Shown piece after piece: positions 54,724 through 64,000 of a DNA stretch of 64,000 nucleotides. The stretch is taken from positions 14,489,235 through 14,553,234 of the forward strand of contig JACAXG010000007.1 in assembly GCA_018881555.1 (NCBI GenBank). The letters run 5' to 3'. Origin of the DNA: Amblyornis subalaris. Lineage: Eukaryota > Chordata > Aves > Passeriformes > Ptilonorhynchidae. Numbering within the stretch: position 1 is the stretch's first letter; every line of letters begins with the position of its first letter. The translations under genes were made by a program, and so were the position numbers. A model generated the notes under the pieces. The model searched no databases, was not told the origin of the DNA, and saw nothing but the letters and a program-made list of their open reading frames with translations.

Positions 54724-54785
54724 CCTGCTCTGGATTTGGTAAGCACTATCTGACAAAAGGTAGAGCTGGTTTTAGGTATGTTCAG
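54724..54785 (+). other. Candidate exon-like segment (speculative)
   Basis: A pyrimidine-rich acceptor (GTCTTTTCTGTATTTCTAG, ending at 54723) and a near-consensus donor (TTCAG/GTGAGTGA at 54786) flank 62 bases. One frame is open throughout, starting after two bases and ending at a codon boundary: CSGFGKHYLTKGRAGFRYVQ. The other two frames contain stops. I do not recognise the peptide as part of any protein family. Such pairs also arise by chance in tens of kilobases of intron, so this is a low-confidence candidate. Confidence 0.15.
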
Positions 54786-54857
54786 GTGAGTGAATAGAGT
54801 TGTGGCTGTTTGCTGAAGCGATCATGGTTAACAGGTGTTCCTACGTTCTGGTTCATG

Positions 54858-55020
54858 GTGCTCCTGGAGCAAGTCCAGCAGAGGGCAACAAAGATGATGA
54901 GGTGGCTGGAGCATCTCTCTTATGAGGAAAGGCTGAGGGAGCTGAGCCTGGTCAGCCTCGAGAAAAGATGACTGAGAGGGGACCTCATCAATGTATACAA
55001 GTGTTCAAAGGTGGAGTGTT
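54858..55020 (+). mobile_element. CR1 LINE, upstream part of a split copy
   Basis: The plus strand matches CR1 ORF2: '[20 protein letters not shown]', '[17 protein letters not shown]', then an in-frame TGA where the family has an arginine codon (54968-54970), then 'LRGDLINVYK'. It stops matching at about 55020. The continuation of the same kind of element appears only at 55462. Confidence 0.9.
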
Positions 55021-55461
55021 AAGAGAATAGTTCAGTTCTAGAAATACTTTCTGTTAAAAATTGTTTAAGGATTGAATCAGCCTCTGTCTTCAACAAAAAA
55101 CTATCCAAGCCTTTAAGCTGAGATAACTTGATTTGTTGTAGATAGACTACTTGCTGAATGCCTCTTCCCCTCCTCCAGTAGGATTTGGAATTTTGATCCT
55201 GCAAGATCTCATGTTGTTGCTTTTTTATTGAAATACTAGCCTGTCTATTATGTCAAAAGATGATTTAAACTTTTAAAGGGTACTCAGCAGAAAATACTGA
55301 AGAAAATAGGTATTGAGAAGATGAGTGAGAAAAAACCTCAGAGAGTATCATTTTTCACTGCTGAAGCTCATTACTGACATGGAAGAGATCTGTGGTGAGC
55401 TGAGCATTTCTCCTAGAAAATGTCAGAATTCTGTTTAAGTGAGATTTGTTACAATACACAT
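55021..55461. other. About 440 bp of unidentified DNA splitting a CR1 copy
   Basis: This segment lies between two parts of what looks like a single CR1. I expected about 100-130 bases of CR1 here ('GGCQEDGARLFS...' to the next block) and found unrelated AT-rich DNA. I saw no coding domain, no LTR landmarks and no terminal inverted repeats. Either a sequence inserted with partial loss of CR1, or two CR1 fragments lie side by side. The segment itself is not recognised. Confidence 0.6.
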
Positions 55462-55689
55462 GATGAACATGAATGTTTACTGCTGCTGAGCTATGGTAAA
55501 TAGTGACTGAGCACTGGAACAGATTGCCCAGAGAGGTTGTGGATTCTCCCTCCCTGGATGTATTCAAGGACCGTCTGGACACAATCCTGTGCCATGTGCT
55601 CTGTGCAGGATGACCCTGCTTGAGCAGGGAGTTTGGACCAGATGACACACTGTGATCCCTTCCAAGATGACCCATCCTGTGATTCTGTG
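55462..55689 (+). mobile_element. CR1 LINE, 3' end of a split copy
   Basis: The match resumes with GATGAACATGAATGTTTACTG and, after a short disturbed piece, runs cleanly from 55507: TGACTGAGCACTGGAACAGA, 'TTGCCCAGAGAGGTTGTGG', 'CGTCTGGACACAATCCTGTG', 'GACCCTGCTTGAGCAGGG' and the end ATTCTGTG at 55682-55689. This is the tail of the CR1 subfamily whose upstream ORF2 type is also seen at 54858-55020, with the same orientation and plausible order. Confidence 0.92.
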
Positions 55690-58600
55690 TCTGCCAGTTA
55701 AGCTAAAGGAAAAACACAGATTGCCTTAAAAATAAGGCATTTAAATAAATGTTTCCCATTCCCAAATAACAGATCTCTTAGTGTGCTAATTTCTGGAGTG
55801 AACATAGAGGTTTTCTGTGCTTTAAATGAATTGAAATTGATGTGGTCTGAATTATTTAAGATGTACACTTGCATGCATGAATGTGATAAAAATAACCAAA
55901 TAGAGCACATAAATGCTTGAGTAATGCATGTTGTAATTGTAATGCCTCGCTTTAGCACTTACAAAATGATTGCAATACACATGAACGGAAGGACATATTT
56001 TTAAATTTCTGGCCAAAATGGACTGCAGTCAGATTTGAGCTAGCTAAAGCATTTGGAAAAAGTTCAGGTAGTTGGCAAGCCATAAGCTGGCTGTTAATGA
56101 ATGCAGGATATACTGCCATCTTCTTCTGGGCATGTGGATGTTTCTTTCTGCACTTTGATTTTCGTGGAGTTTTTGGATAATATATATGTTTACTTGGTTA
56201 CATTCCTCGTAACTCCCCTCTCCCACCCCCAAATTCTGTTTTCAAAAGAAAAATATTTGTCTGTCATTCTGGCAAGGAATCCATGACATTTTGTCACATC
56301 TTGGTGGGTGTGGTGTGCTGTTTGAAATTTGCATTTTGATGAGAGTTGGTATGTCTTGGCTTGGCAACATTTTTTTTTAATTTAGTTTCTTATAGCTTAG
56401 ATGTTATGAGAATATATAATCTAGATGCCCCTACTCCTAAGAAATCACTTTTTCTGAAAAGTGAACATTTCTCATGTGCTGTAAAAATGGGGCATTTTGA
56501 CAAATTGTTGCATATGATGAAGAAGGTTCTCTCTGATATCTGCAAGTCGTTGGCAAGCCCCAGTCCTAGAGGTCTCTGGTTCCAACAGTCCCCCCTGCCC
56601 CAAGCTGGCAAACGTGATGGATTAGGAAACTAATACCTCTCTCAGAGCAGCTTGCACTTAAATTATAATGCATTGGTTGGCCTGCACTCAGGCCAACAAC
56701 CATTCTCACAAGTTGCTATTTTTGTGGGTTTTGCCCAGGTCATCTAATAGAGCATTTGTAACTAATATGCATTTTCATGAATTTTGTTCACAGCTTCTTT
56801 CTTTTTCCCGTCTTTCTTTTAAATAAGCTAAAAATCAATGCGGCTTTCTGATTTCTGTTTGAAGGGATGCAGTATCTCTGCTATTTGCTTTCTCTATGAT
56901 AATGCATAGTGCTTGTGGTCAAACATCAGTCACTGTTTCCTGCAGAGAAGATTTTACTCCTGAAGTCAGATTTGGCACATCATGGCCAGACACCTCATAG
57001 CCAGTGAGGAAGCAAGAGTAGTCACTGCCTCTGCTCTGCAGGGGGATGTTATCTAGAGAGATCGCCTTGGCGCGTCACTTCTCTGTGGTACCAAAAATAA
57101 TTTATAACCAGAAGACCTATTTCTCTATTCACTTCTGGCTAAAAACAACACAGTGTCTTGTGTATGTGTTTTGGGTTTGGAGTTGTTTTTTTGACAGCTT
57201 CTTAGCACTTTCCAGCTGATGATTCGCACAGTTCCCCTATTCCGGGCTATTTAGTCAATGTGATGGCTCTCGGGTAGCTGCTGATGTGGGCTGTCATCAT
57301 GATCTGACATTTCCTTAGTGGAGCTAACAGGAAGTCTGCTTTCTGTAAAGGCCATGAAATTTGGGGCCCCCTGCTTGCTTTCCTTATAAATCTGAGAATA
57401 TTGATTCCTCTAAAGCCTCTCAACAAATGCCAAAGGGAGCGGGGAAAAAAATAAACATTTTCTTCCCTGCTCCACTTTTTTCTTATCTCTGTTTCTCTCA
57501 ACCTGCTAAAGTTGTTTAGATGTGTGGGTTTTTAACAAACATTGCCTTTATAAGTCCTTGATAGAGATGTTATGAAGCAGTAAGTGTGGCAGTACCTTGC
57601 AATCATTTAAGGAATCATTATAAGAAAAATAAAAATCAAGATTAATTTTCTGATTCTTTTTGTAAGATTTTTTTTTTAGCAAATACATTAAGACAAGGGA
57701 CATGCACAAACCACTTAGAAGCATAAATATTCCTTGTACCAGGGTTTGTTTTGGAAGCAGGAAAAAAAGGCGCTGTTCTGAGGTTTGATGTCTAGGCTGG
57801 CTTTTGATGAAAGAAGGATGGCAAACAAGTGAGGGGACAAGAAAGTTTTAATTAAATGTGACATTTTAAGGATGATCTGAAGGGTTAGATCTTATTCAAT
57901 GACTCAGCAACCTGAAATGGCCTGTGTGTAGTAAGTAAGGAGGAAAGCAACCTTGATGTTATTATCCCCTGCTTCCTGAGGGATAACCAGGAGTGATGAA
58001 GCCTCTCTGTTAGGATTAGAAGCAGTGTTACCTCCAGCAATCTAATATGATTCTCCTGATGTTACACAGTGCTTTACTTAACCTCAAAGTACTGAGCAGT
58101 ATATCCCAATTGATACAGAACAGTACTATCAGGTAGGTTTACTAGTTCTCTTATCTTTCTAGTAGGTGTAATTGGATAAGGCAGCTTTCCCCCAGGAAAA
58201 ATGGTACTAAGAAAAAGAGAGCAAATGAAAGCACAGTGGATTTTTTTAAAAAATTCCATAACAGTATGGAGTTCCGTTTGCTTATACTGGCTTTGAATTT
58301 GCCCCAGTTTATCCACTTAGAAAAATTAATTATTGCTAATGGAAATCACACTGGTTTTACATGATATGCAAAAATTGAGCTATTGTGCATGCTCCAGCAG
58401 AGCTTATTTAAAAATACTTATGCAGGCCCACAATGGGTTCTTTTTACCCTAAAGTAGCCAGACAGGCATGTTGACAGAATGTAGAATATTTGGCTTTCTG
58501 TTTATGTTTTCAGGGATTTTTTGTTTTCCCCTTATCTCAGATGAGTGCCATGAATATTATTTCTAACTTGTTGTGGGACAACCCTGGTTCAGTCTTTTGT

Positions 58601-59095
58601 ATTGCAGCATTTTCAGTCCATAAAAATAAATACTGATTTTTTTAACTTTTTTNCTTTTTCATCTGCCCTCTTTCAGTAAATATAGACTAGATTGAAGAGG
58701 TTTTTTGTGATTTTAATGTTTTTGACAGCAAATATTTTAGATGTATTGGTGTTGTTCAGATGCAAAGCAATAGAGATTACTGAAATCTCAAAAATAAAGC
58801 TGTGTGTGCTCATTTGTGGTCCCTGCTTAAAAGCATGTCTGTCTCATAAAATGCAAAAGCCAAGAAATTTCAGTTCAGCAAAGAATAAAAGTATAGCAGA
58901 TTTAGAGGAAGTATGGAATGGATTCCTGTAAGTGCCTAAAATGAGGCTTTTCACATATCCTTTTTTTATTAATTAGTATGGTATGAAGTGTCCCTAGTTT
59001 CTGTAAGAGACTGTTTGGTGTGGAAAGAAAAGGCTTTGAAGGGTTTTTATTTTGAGATATAATACTTGAAGTATGATGGGAGAGGGAGGGTCCTG

Positions 59096-59192
59096 GGTTT
59101 GTTTGTTCGTTTTGGTTGTTATTATTGGGGGGGTTGGGGTGGGGCATTTTTAATTGGGTTGAGTTTTGGGGTTTTTGTTTGTTTGGTTGATT
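59096..59192 (+). repeat. G/T-rich tract with a possible G-quadruplex
   Basis: About 100 bases are mostly G and T. Within it, G7 (59127-59133), TT, G4, T, G4 (to 59144) supplies four runs of at least three G with short loops, which meets the usual G-quadruplex pattern on the plus strand. Further GGG and GGGG runs follow at about 59155-59170. Confidence 0.75.
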
Positions 59193-60012
59193 CTAATTGT
59201 ATAACACAAAGTGAGCCCTCTTAGACAACTCTCGTAAGTGTACTCTCTCTGGCAAGCACGAAAATGGCCAGATATTGGTTAAACATGAAATCCTGTTGTG
59301 TGCTTGTTTTGATTTTATAATGTCACCTACCCTAAATTAAATAAATTAAATAATTTCAAAATCTATGTGAAATATCACCACAGGAATCTCTATATTGCTG
59401 GATTTGAAGATTCTCTGTCAGTTGGGTTTTGTGCACAGATTTCAGAGAGATAAAATCGTACTTCCTTTCCTTTAAGAGGCTTGCTGATTATGTGTTCCAT
59501 AGATCTTCTCAGCAGTCTACTGAAGACTGCTTGGATAATGTGGACTTTCATGCCTGTGTGCAATTAGACTTCATGGTTTGCTGAAAAGAGGATATTAAAA
59601 GAATATAATAATAAAAAAAATTATTCCAGTAGACAAGAAGTATCTGCTGTATCCAAAGCAAAATGTTTTGTCTGAAGTGTTTGTGAGAAGCAGCAAGAGA
59701 GGTGAGAGTCTACATGTGCAGAACTCCTAAGGGAGGATATTTTCTTCTTTTACATGATAGCTGAGTGATTTGTGCATGCAGTGAGGGTATAGGAGGCACA
59801 AATTCTCTTCTGCCTCAGAGGATTTCAACTTATATCTCTCATAATCATAAGGACAAAGTGTCTGATGGGAGAAGAGCAGGCTGCTGGACCCCTGGGTTGC
59901 AGTCCGTGTTCCATTACATGTTTGAATAGCCTATGCAAAGGGAAATGGTCAGAGAGGCAGACTGGGGCTGCACAACCTGGAATAATCCTCTCTGAGTAGT
60001 AAAGAATCCCTG

Positions 60013-60040
60013 GGCCTGGGTCACATGGCCTGGGTCACAA
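60013..60040. repeat. 14-bp tandem duplication
   Basis: GGCCTGGGTCACAT (60013-60026) is followed directly by GGCCTGGGTCACAA (60027-60040), differing at the last base. Confidence 0.88.
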
Positions 60041-62549
60041 GGAAGAAAACTGAGTTTAAATCCTCCACATCCTGAACAATCGCTTTAATTGCTATGTGTT
60101 GATTATGTGTGTAGGAATTTCAAGTGGTAAGTCTCTCCAAGTAAACACTGCAACAATAATTGTTTTAATAATTAAGGAAAAAATTTTCCTGGTGCTGCAG
60201 GTCCTCGTTGAGTGTCTGTTTTTGTTGCAAGGGCTTTTATCACATAAAGGAATAGCAATTTAGCAAACTGGTAGAGCAAATTGGTAAAGGGAAGGGTTTA
60301 TGAGCCCAGGTACAGGTGAAGCAATTTAATTCAGGAATTTGAAGGCATTGGCAGCCCTTTGGATGGAAAACTGGTGGCCTTTGCTTGCAGAGACAACTAC
60401 TGGTAAGAGTTATGTAGAAGTCCTGCCTGAAGTCTTCTAAAATACTGTGTAACACCATAGTTAAAATCCTGCAGCAGCCTGTCTATTCTTAGGGTTTTAC
60501 CCATCCTGCCTGGATCAGCTCTAGTGGTAGTGCTGGATTTCCCAAAAAGATGAAAACAAGGCTTTACTTTCAATTTCGCATTTTGTCATATGCCTTAAAC
60601 ATATCTGTATTGATTGACCTGAATTGGTAAAATTAATAATGCAATTGTTATGAACTCTAGTAGTCTTTTAATACTAAATTCCAGATAAAATGCATGGCAT
60701 ACAAAGCAAATATCATACCACAGTGTGCCTGCATTGGCCTGGTTGGATTTTTGTTCCCTATAATTTAGATTGCTTTGGGTATGTGCTAGCTTAGTTCAGT
60801 TTGTATGAGTTGATCTTTAGTTTGTTTAAATTGCCATAATTTATAGTATATCTCTGTGACCCCTTCCTGTCCATACCAGCTTGGAAAATCAAGTGGTACT
60901 GTATTTTGAAGTTGTATGGTGAAAACAATAAAACCTGGAGAGGTGTGGAGTGCCCCTTTGCTGGTGCTTAAAATGAATGTGTAAGGAAACATGGCCTTCT
61001 GTTACTAGTGGCAAAGTCAGACAAAAAGTAATCTTTGCCAGCCAGCAGTTCCTCCTTTCCCCTCACAGCTGTCTGCCTCCTCAGGGCCAGGCTGTCTGTC
61101 TTTATGTGAAATTTTCCCTGGTCTAGTTTGTCCAGGCTTGCCTAACATCATAGGGAAATGCTGTTTGAAAATTCTCTCACTTGAAGTGGTCAGGTTTCTG
61201 ATTTGCAGAATTGCTAATCCTCTTTACTTCAGCTGAGGGGAAAGTGGTCGCAGCCTGTATTTTATAAGAGTTGCCCTACTAATTTTACCATTCTTCATGT
61301 GATCAGTGTTCTATAAAATGTATTGTTTTGTCTAATCTATTTTTCATCAGAACAGTACTGATAACAATTCCCTTTGCAGTGGTATCTATTAAAAATGAAA
61401 CAATGGTATCAGTCCACTGGAACAGTTTTGTGTGCTACAGTCTTCCTTCATGAAAGGAGAAGACACTTTACAAATAGCAGTGGTTCCTAACTCTGCAGCA
61501 GGATATGCAAGTGTGAATCCCTGAGCCTGTGCCAGCTTCTATTAACAGCAAAAAGACAGTAACCCAAGGCAGTGGACAGTTTGCATATTCTGCAGCCAGA
61601 GGAGTTTCTATTTCTGTTATACTCCCAGGTACAGAAAAAAATTTGCATGTGAAGAAAGCTGTCCTTTAGCTGATAGAAACATGTGCTACAGCAACATCTC
61701 AGCATATGCGCGATTACCAAGCAGTGGGATCTGTGAGATTGGGTATTGTACCTCACAACTAACTGGGGTCTGCAAAGCACTTTAGTTGGTTTTGAGAAAT
61801 AGCTGAACTGGGTTTTAGAAAAGTTGACATAAGAGCATGGCTTGAGGTCTGCAGCCCCCTGAAACTTCCTCCCACCTCAAAGGGCTTTTATGGTACATTT
61901 CATTGTCCTCCAATAAAATCTGCATTTCTGGCTTTTGGCAGTAGGCTTGGAGACCTTCCCAGGAATCTGTACATGAAAATACAAAGGCACTGAGCTCCCA
62001 GGATCTTCTGTGGAAGTTCATGTAGAGGACTTTACTCCAAATCACAGTGTAGGCAGGGGAATATTGATATAGCTGATTGTCTTTATGGGAAAGATCAAGA
62101 GTGAGGTAAACACAGGCGTTCCATGGTGAAACCGTGTCTGAAACTTTGTTCCACTGGGGAGGGTGTGTGCCCACGGGTAAGAGGCTGAAGGACTTTGTAA
62201 ATGTCTATTCAAGGTTCTAAACCTGCCTCTCCCTTCAGGACAAAGGAATTCTTGAGGAAGCGAGACCTTTGAAGAAGTTGGGATAAGGCATAATCATGAT
62301 GCCAATCCTGGGAGGCATTCCCAAGACATTTAATGGAATTGTAATCACAATTTTAGCTTGCCACCAAAACCTCAGATCCCCGGAATGCTTTAAGTGCCAA
62401 TTGGCAAAAACCAGGGAAAAAAATATGAGGTGATAGGAAAAAGTGTTTCTCACTGGAAGAAACTTTTGAGAAAATCACATTAAACAGGGCTTTTTACTGC
62501 ATTTCCAGGACTGTCCTTGTTTTTCAAATAGATAAAGTCTGGGAATAGG

Positions 62550-62605
62550 GCTGGGTTGTGTCTTTTTATTTGTTTTGGTTTTGTTTGTTGTTTGTGGGAT
62601 TTTGT
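62550..62605. repeat. G/T-rich low-complexity tract
   Basis: A short T/G-rich simple sequence with TTTGTTTTGG and TTTGTTTGTTG words. No other content. Confidence 0.7.
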
Positions 62606-63813
62606 TCCCTGTTTTACATACTCCAACGGTTTCTGTTGTTTGCAAATCTTAGAGATGCATGAAGATACTAGGCTTGCTCTTTGCCGTTCTTTATTTGACA
62701 TCCCTGGATTTTAACATTGATAGGTTTTGGCTCTAGAAATGACAGTGATACTGAGAATAAGAGGATTTTCTTTTTCCCCTTCCTGTTCTGTCTCACCTTT
62801 CATGGCTTACTTTGGGAAGTGTGGTAATTTGACAGTCCTCATATGTGTGCAAATCATCTTATTCCATAGTATTTGACATTGCTTATGTGCCTTTATACAA
62901 AATAGCAAGGAATGAAAGCTACATTAATTCAAATGTCAACTTAAGGTTAAAAAGGGCTTTAATTTTCTATTGTGGGGACAAAGTCAGTGGATTTTTGGTC
63001 ATCTCTTGTGCTAATGCTAAATATTTGCCTGTGTTACTTGAAGCTTTACAGAGCACTGACCTTAGACTTTTTCTGTGATTGGATGTCTTAAAGACTTAGA
63101 AGTGCAGGCAGCTTCCATAAATGAAGGAGACCACATTCTTGAAGCTGAGGCCTGTGCTTTTCTCTTGGTTTTGTGTGTGGCCCATGCATCTTGTCACAGA
63201 ATACTGCTGTGTACAAGAAGCTAGAGACAGTCACATCGCATTTTCTGTGTATACATACATATTTGTGTGCATGGGTGCTGTTGACAAACCAACTAAGAAA
63301 ATGCATGCATCCAGTTGCTAAAAAAAATAAATATCTCCGGCGTATTCACTACAGTGCAATTAAGAAATAAGCTGTTATCAAAAGCAGCAAGGGGAAGAGA
63401 ATGAAGGAAAAATACAGGCTAACTAGCAGTACCTTGGTATATAGCAGTCTGAAATTCCCCTGGTCACAAAAGAAGGTAATTGGTTGTATAAAACTTGAGA
63501 AACGAAAAAATGTGCTTGGCACTCTCATCACTAATTCGTAAGTGAAAATCAGGCATAACTCTTGGAAAAGTCGGGAGACTTCACACCTTTCAAAACTGGT
63601 GAAATGAGATCAGGGCTATTTGCTAAGCTTAAGCCTCCTATTTTATCCAAGTTCTGCAGATATAGACCTACATACAATGGAATAATGTATTAGAATTATG
63701 CAAACTCATGTGTTAAAATGCATTTTGAAATTATTTACTCTTGACAGCTAGTCATCTGTAATTAAATTTCTGAAAACTGACCTTCTTTTTTTTGTTTTTT
63801 TCCTGTGGAACAG

Positions 63814-63848
63814 CTCTTGCAACACACTAATGAGAGGCAGAGGGAAAG
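63814..63848 (+). other. Candidate short exon (speculative)
   Basis: A long pyrimidine tract (T8 G T7 CC) ending in GGAACAG at 63813 precedes 35 bases that end AAAG before GTAGGC. Two frames are open. One, starting in phase 0, reads LLQHTNERQRE and has a plausible, polar, coding-like composition. The phase fits splicing from the candidate at 54724-54785, which ends on a codon boundary. I could not assign the peptide to a known protein, and the donor is only fair. If real, the window would be intronic to a plus-strand gene. Confidence 0.25.
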
Positions 63849-64000
63849 GTAGGCAGTGTCTGTGCTTTGATCAGACCAGACCAATGGCAGAAAGACCATG
63901 TAGGCATTGCTACAACGTCCTTGGCAGTGCTCATGGGACTAAGAAAATTGTGCTTTGCTCAGTCCTAAGGAAGCTGTTTTGAAACGTCAGCATTTTTTCT

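Larger units (their letters stand above)
53723..54857. other. Non-coding spacer between two CR1 copies
   Basis: Apart from a T15 run (54073-54087) and a small candidate exon at 54724-54785 described separately, no feature was recognised. A 61-codon plus frame at 54063-54248 begins in the T run and is unlikely to be real. Confidence 0.55.
55690..64000. other. Non-coding DNA, nothing recognised beyond simple repeats and one exon-like segment
   Basis: No gene or further interspersed repeat was supported. Two neighbouring minus-strand open frames (61487-61780, 97 codons; 61815-62174, 119 codons) were read for retroviral, LINE and cellular motifs without success, and are within chance expectation. 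A block at 59880-59960 ('GACCCCTGGGTTGCAGTCC') faintly recalls old tRNA-derived SINEs, but too weakly to call. Confidence 0.55.

Noticed and set aside
58677..58929. Possible exon between a strong acceptor (CCCTCTTTCAG) and a GTAAGTG donor
   Set aside because: All three frames contain stops close to the acceptor. It could only be a non-coding exon, for which there is no evidence.
59880..59960. Faint similarity to an old tRNA-derived SINE (MIR-like)
   Set aside because: Only about 15 bases around CCTGGGTTGCAGTCC fit, and the A/B-box regions are not recognisable.
3655..61660. Repeated octamer-like ATTTGCAT sites (near 3661, 45169, 46761, 56331, 61641 and others)
   Set aside because: The number is only modestly above what AT-rich base composition would give, and the sites are not clustered.
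61487..62174. Two adjacent minus-strand open frames of 97 and 119 codons as a possible gene or retroviral remnant
   Set aside because: They are in different frames with no visible domain motif. Open frames of this length are expected several times by chance in 64 kb of AT-rich DNA.

Overview
The window is AT-rich, almost gene-free nuclear DNA from a bird. The main evidence is the repeats. All recognisable interspersed elements are either CR1 non-LTR retrotransposon fragments of avian type (ORF2 C-terminus, plus 3' tails ending in ATTCTRTG-like octamers) or one solo LTR of an avian endogenous-retrovirus type. No Alu, L1, B1/B2 or other mammalian repeats were seen. Sequence quality and species cannot be judged further, except that many isolated single N bases occur, mostly before position 34.9 kb.

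No complete protein-coding gene, rRNA, tRNA, snRNA, known microRNA or CRISPR is supported. The open reading frames are short (at most about 130 codons). They occur on both strands and in all frames, at roughly the number expected by chance in DNA this AT-rich. None shows a recognisable protein domain except three CR1 ORF2 remnants.

Layout: 1-7.3 kb, no recognisable repeat or gene; 7.3-7.8 kb, an old CR1 copy of the type shared with turtles and crocodilians; 7.8-24.6 kb, non-coding with small local duplications and a hairpin; 24.6-25.2 kb, a decayed solo LTR on the minus strand; 25.2-36.8 kb, non-coding; 36.8-37.1 kb, a CR1 ORF2 piece; 37.1-43.4 kb, non-coding with G/T-rich simple sequence and a perfect 14-bp hairpin; 43.4-43.8 kb, two CR1 tails back to back; 43.8-53.6 kb, non-coding; 53.6-55.7 kb, a CR1 cluster (one tail, and one copy split by about 440 bp of other sequence); 55.7-64 kb, non-coding with a G-rich tract.

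The simplest reading is a large intron or an intergenic desert. Two weak hints favour an intron transcribed on the plus strand. First, long T runs clearly outnumber long A runs on this strand. Second, two short segments (54724-54785 and 63814-63848) have good splice-acceptor and donor signals, an open frame and compatible phase. Neither segment was recognised as part of a known protein, so both are candidates only. I did not find a convincing undescribed biological system here.
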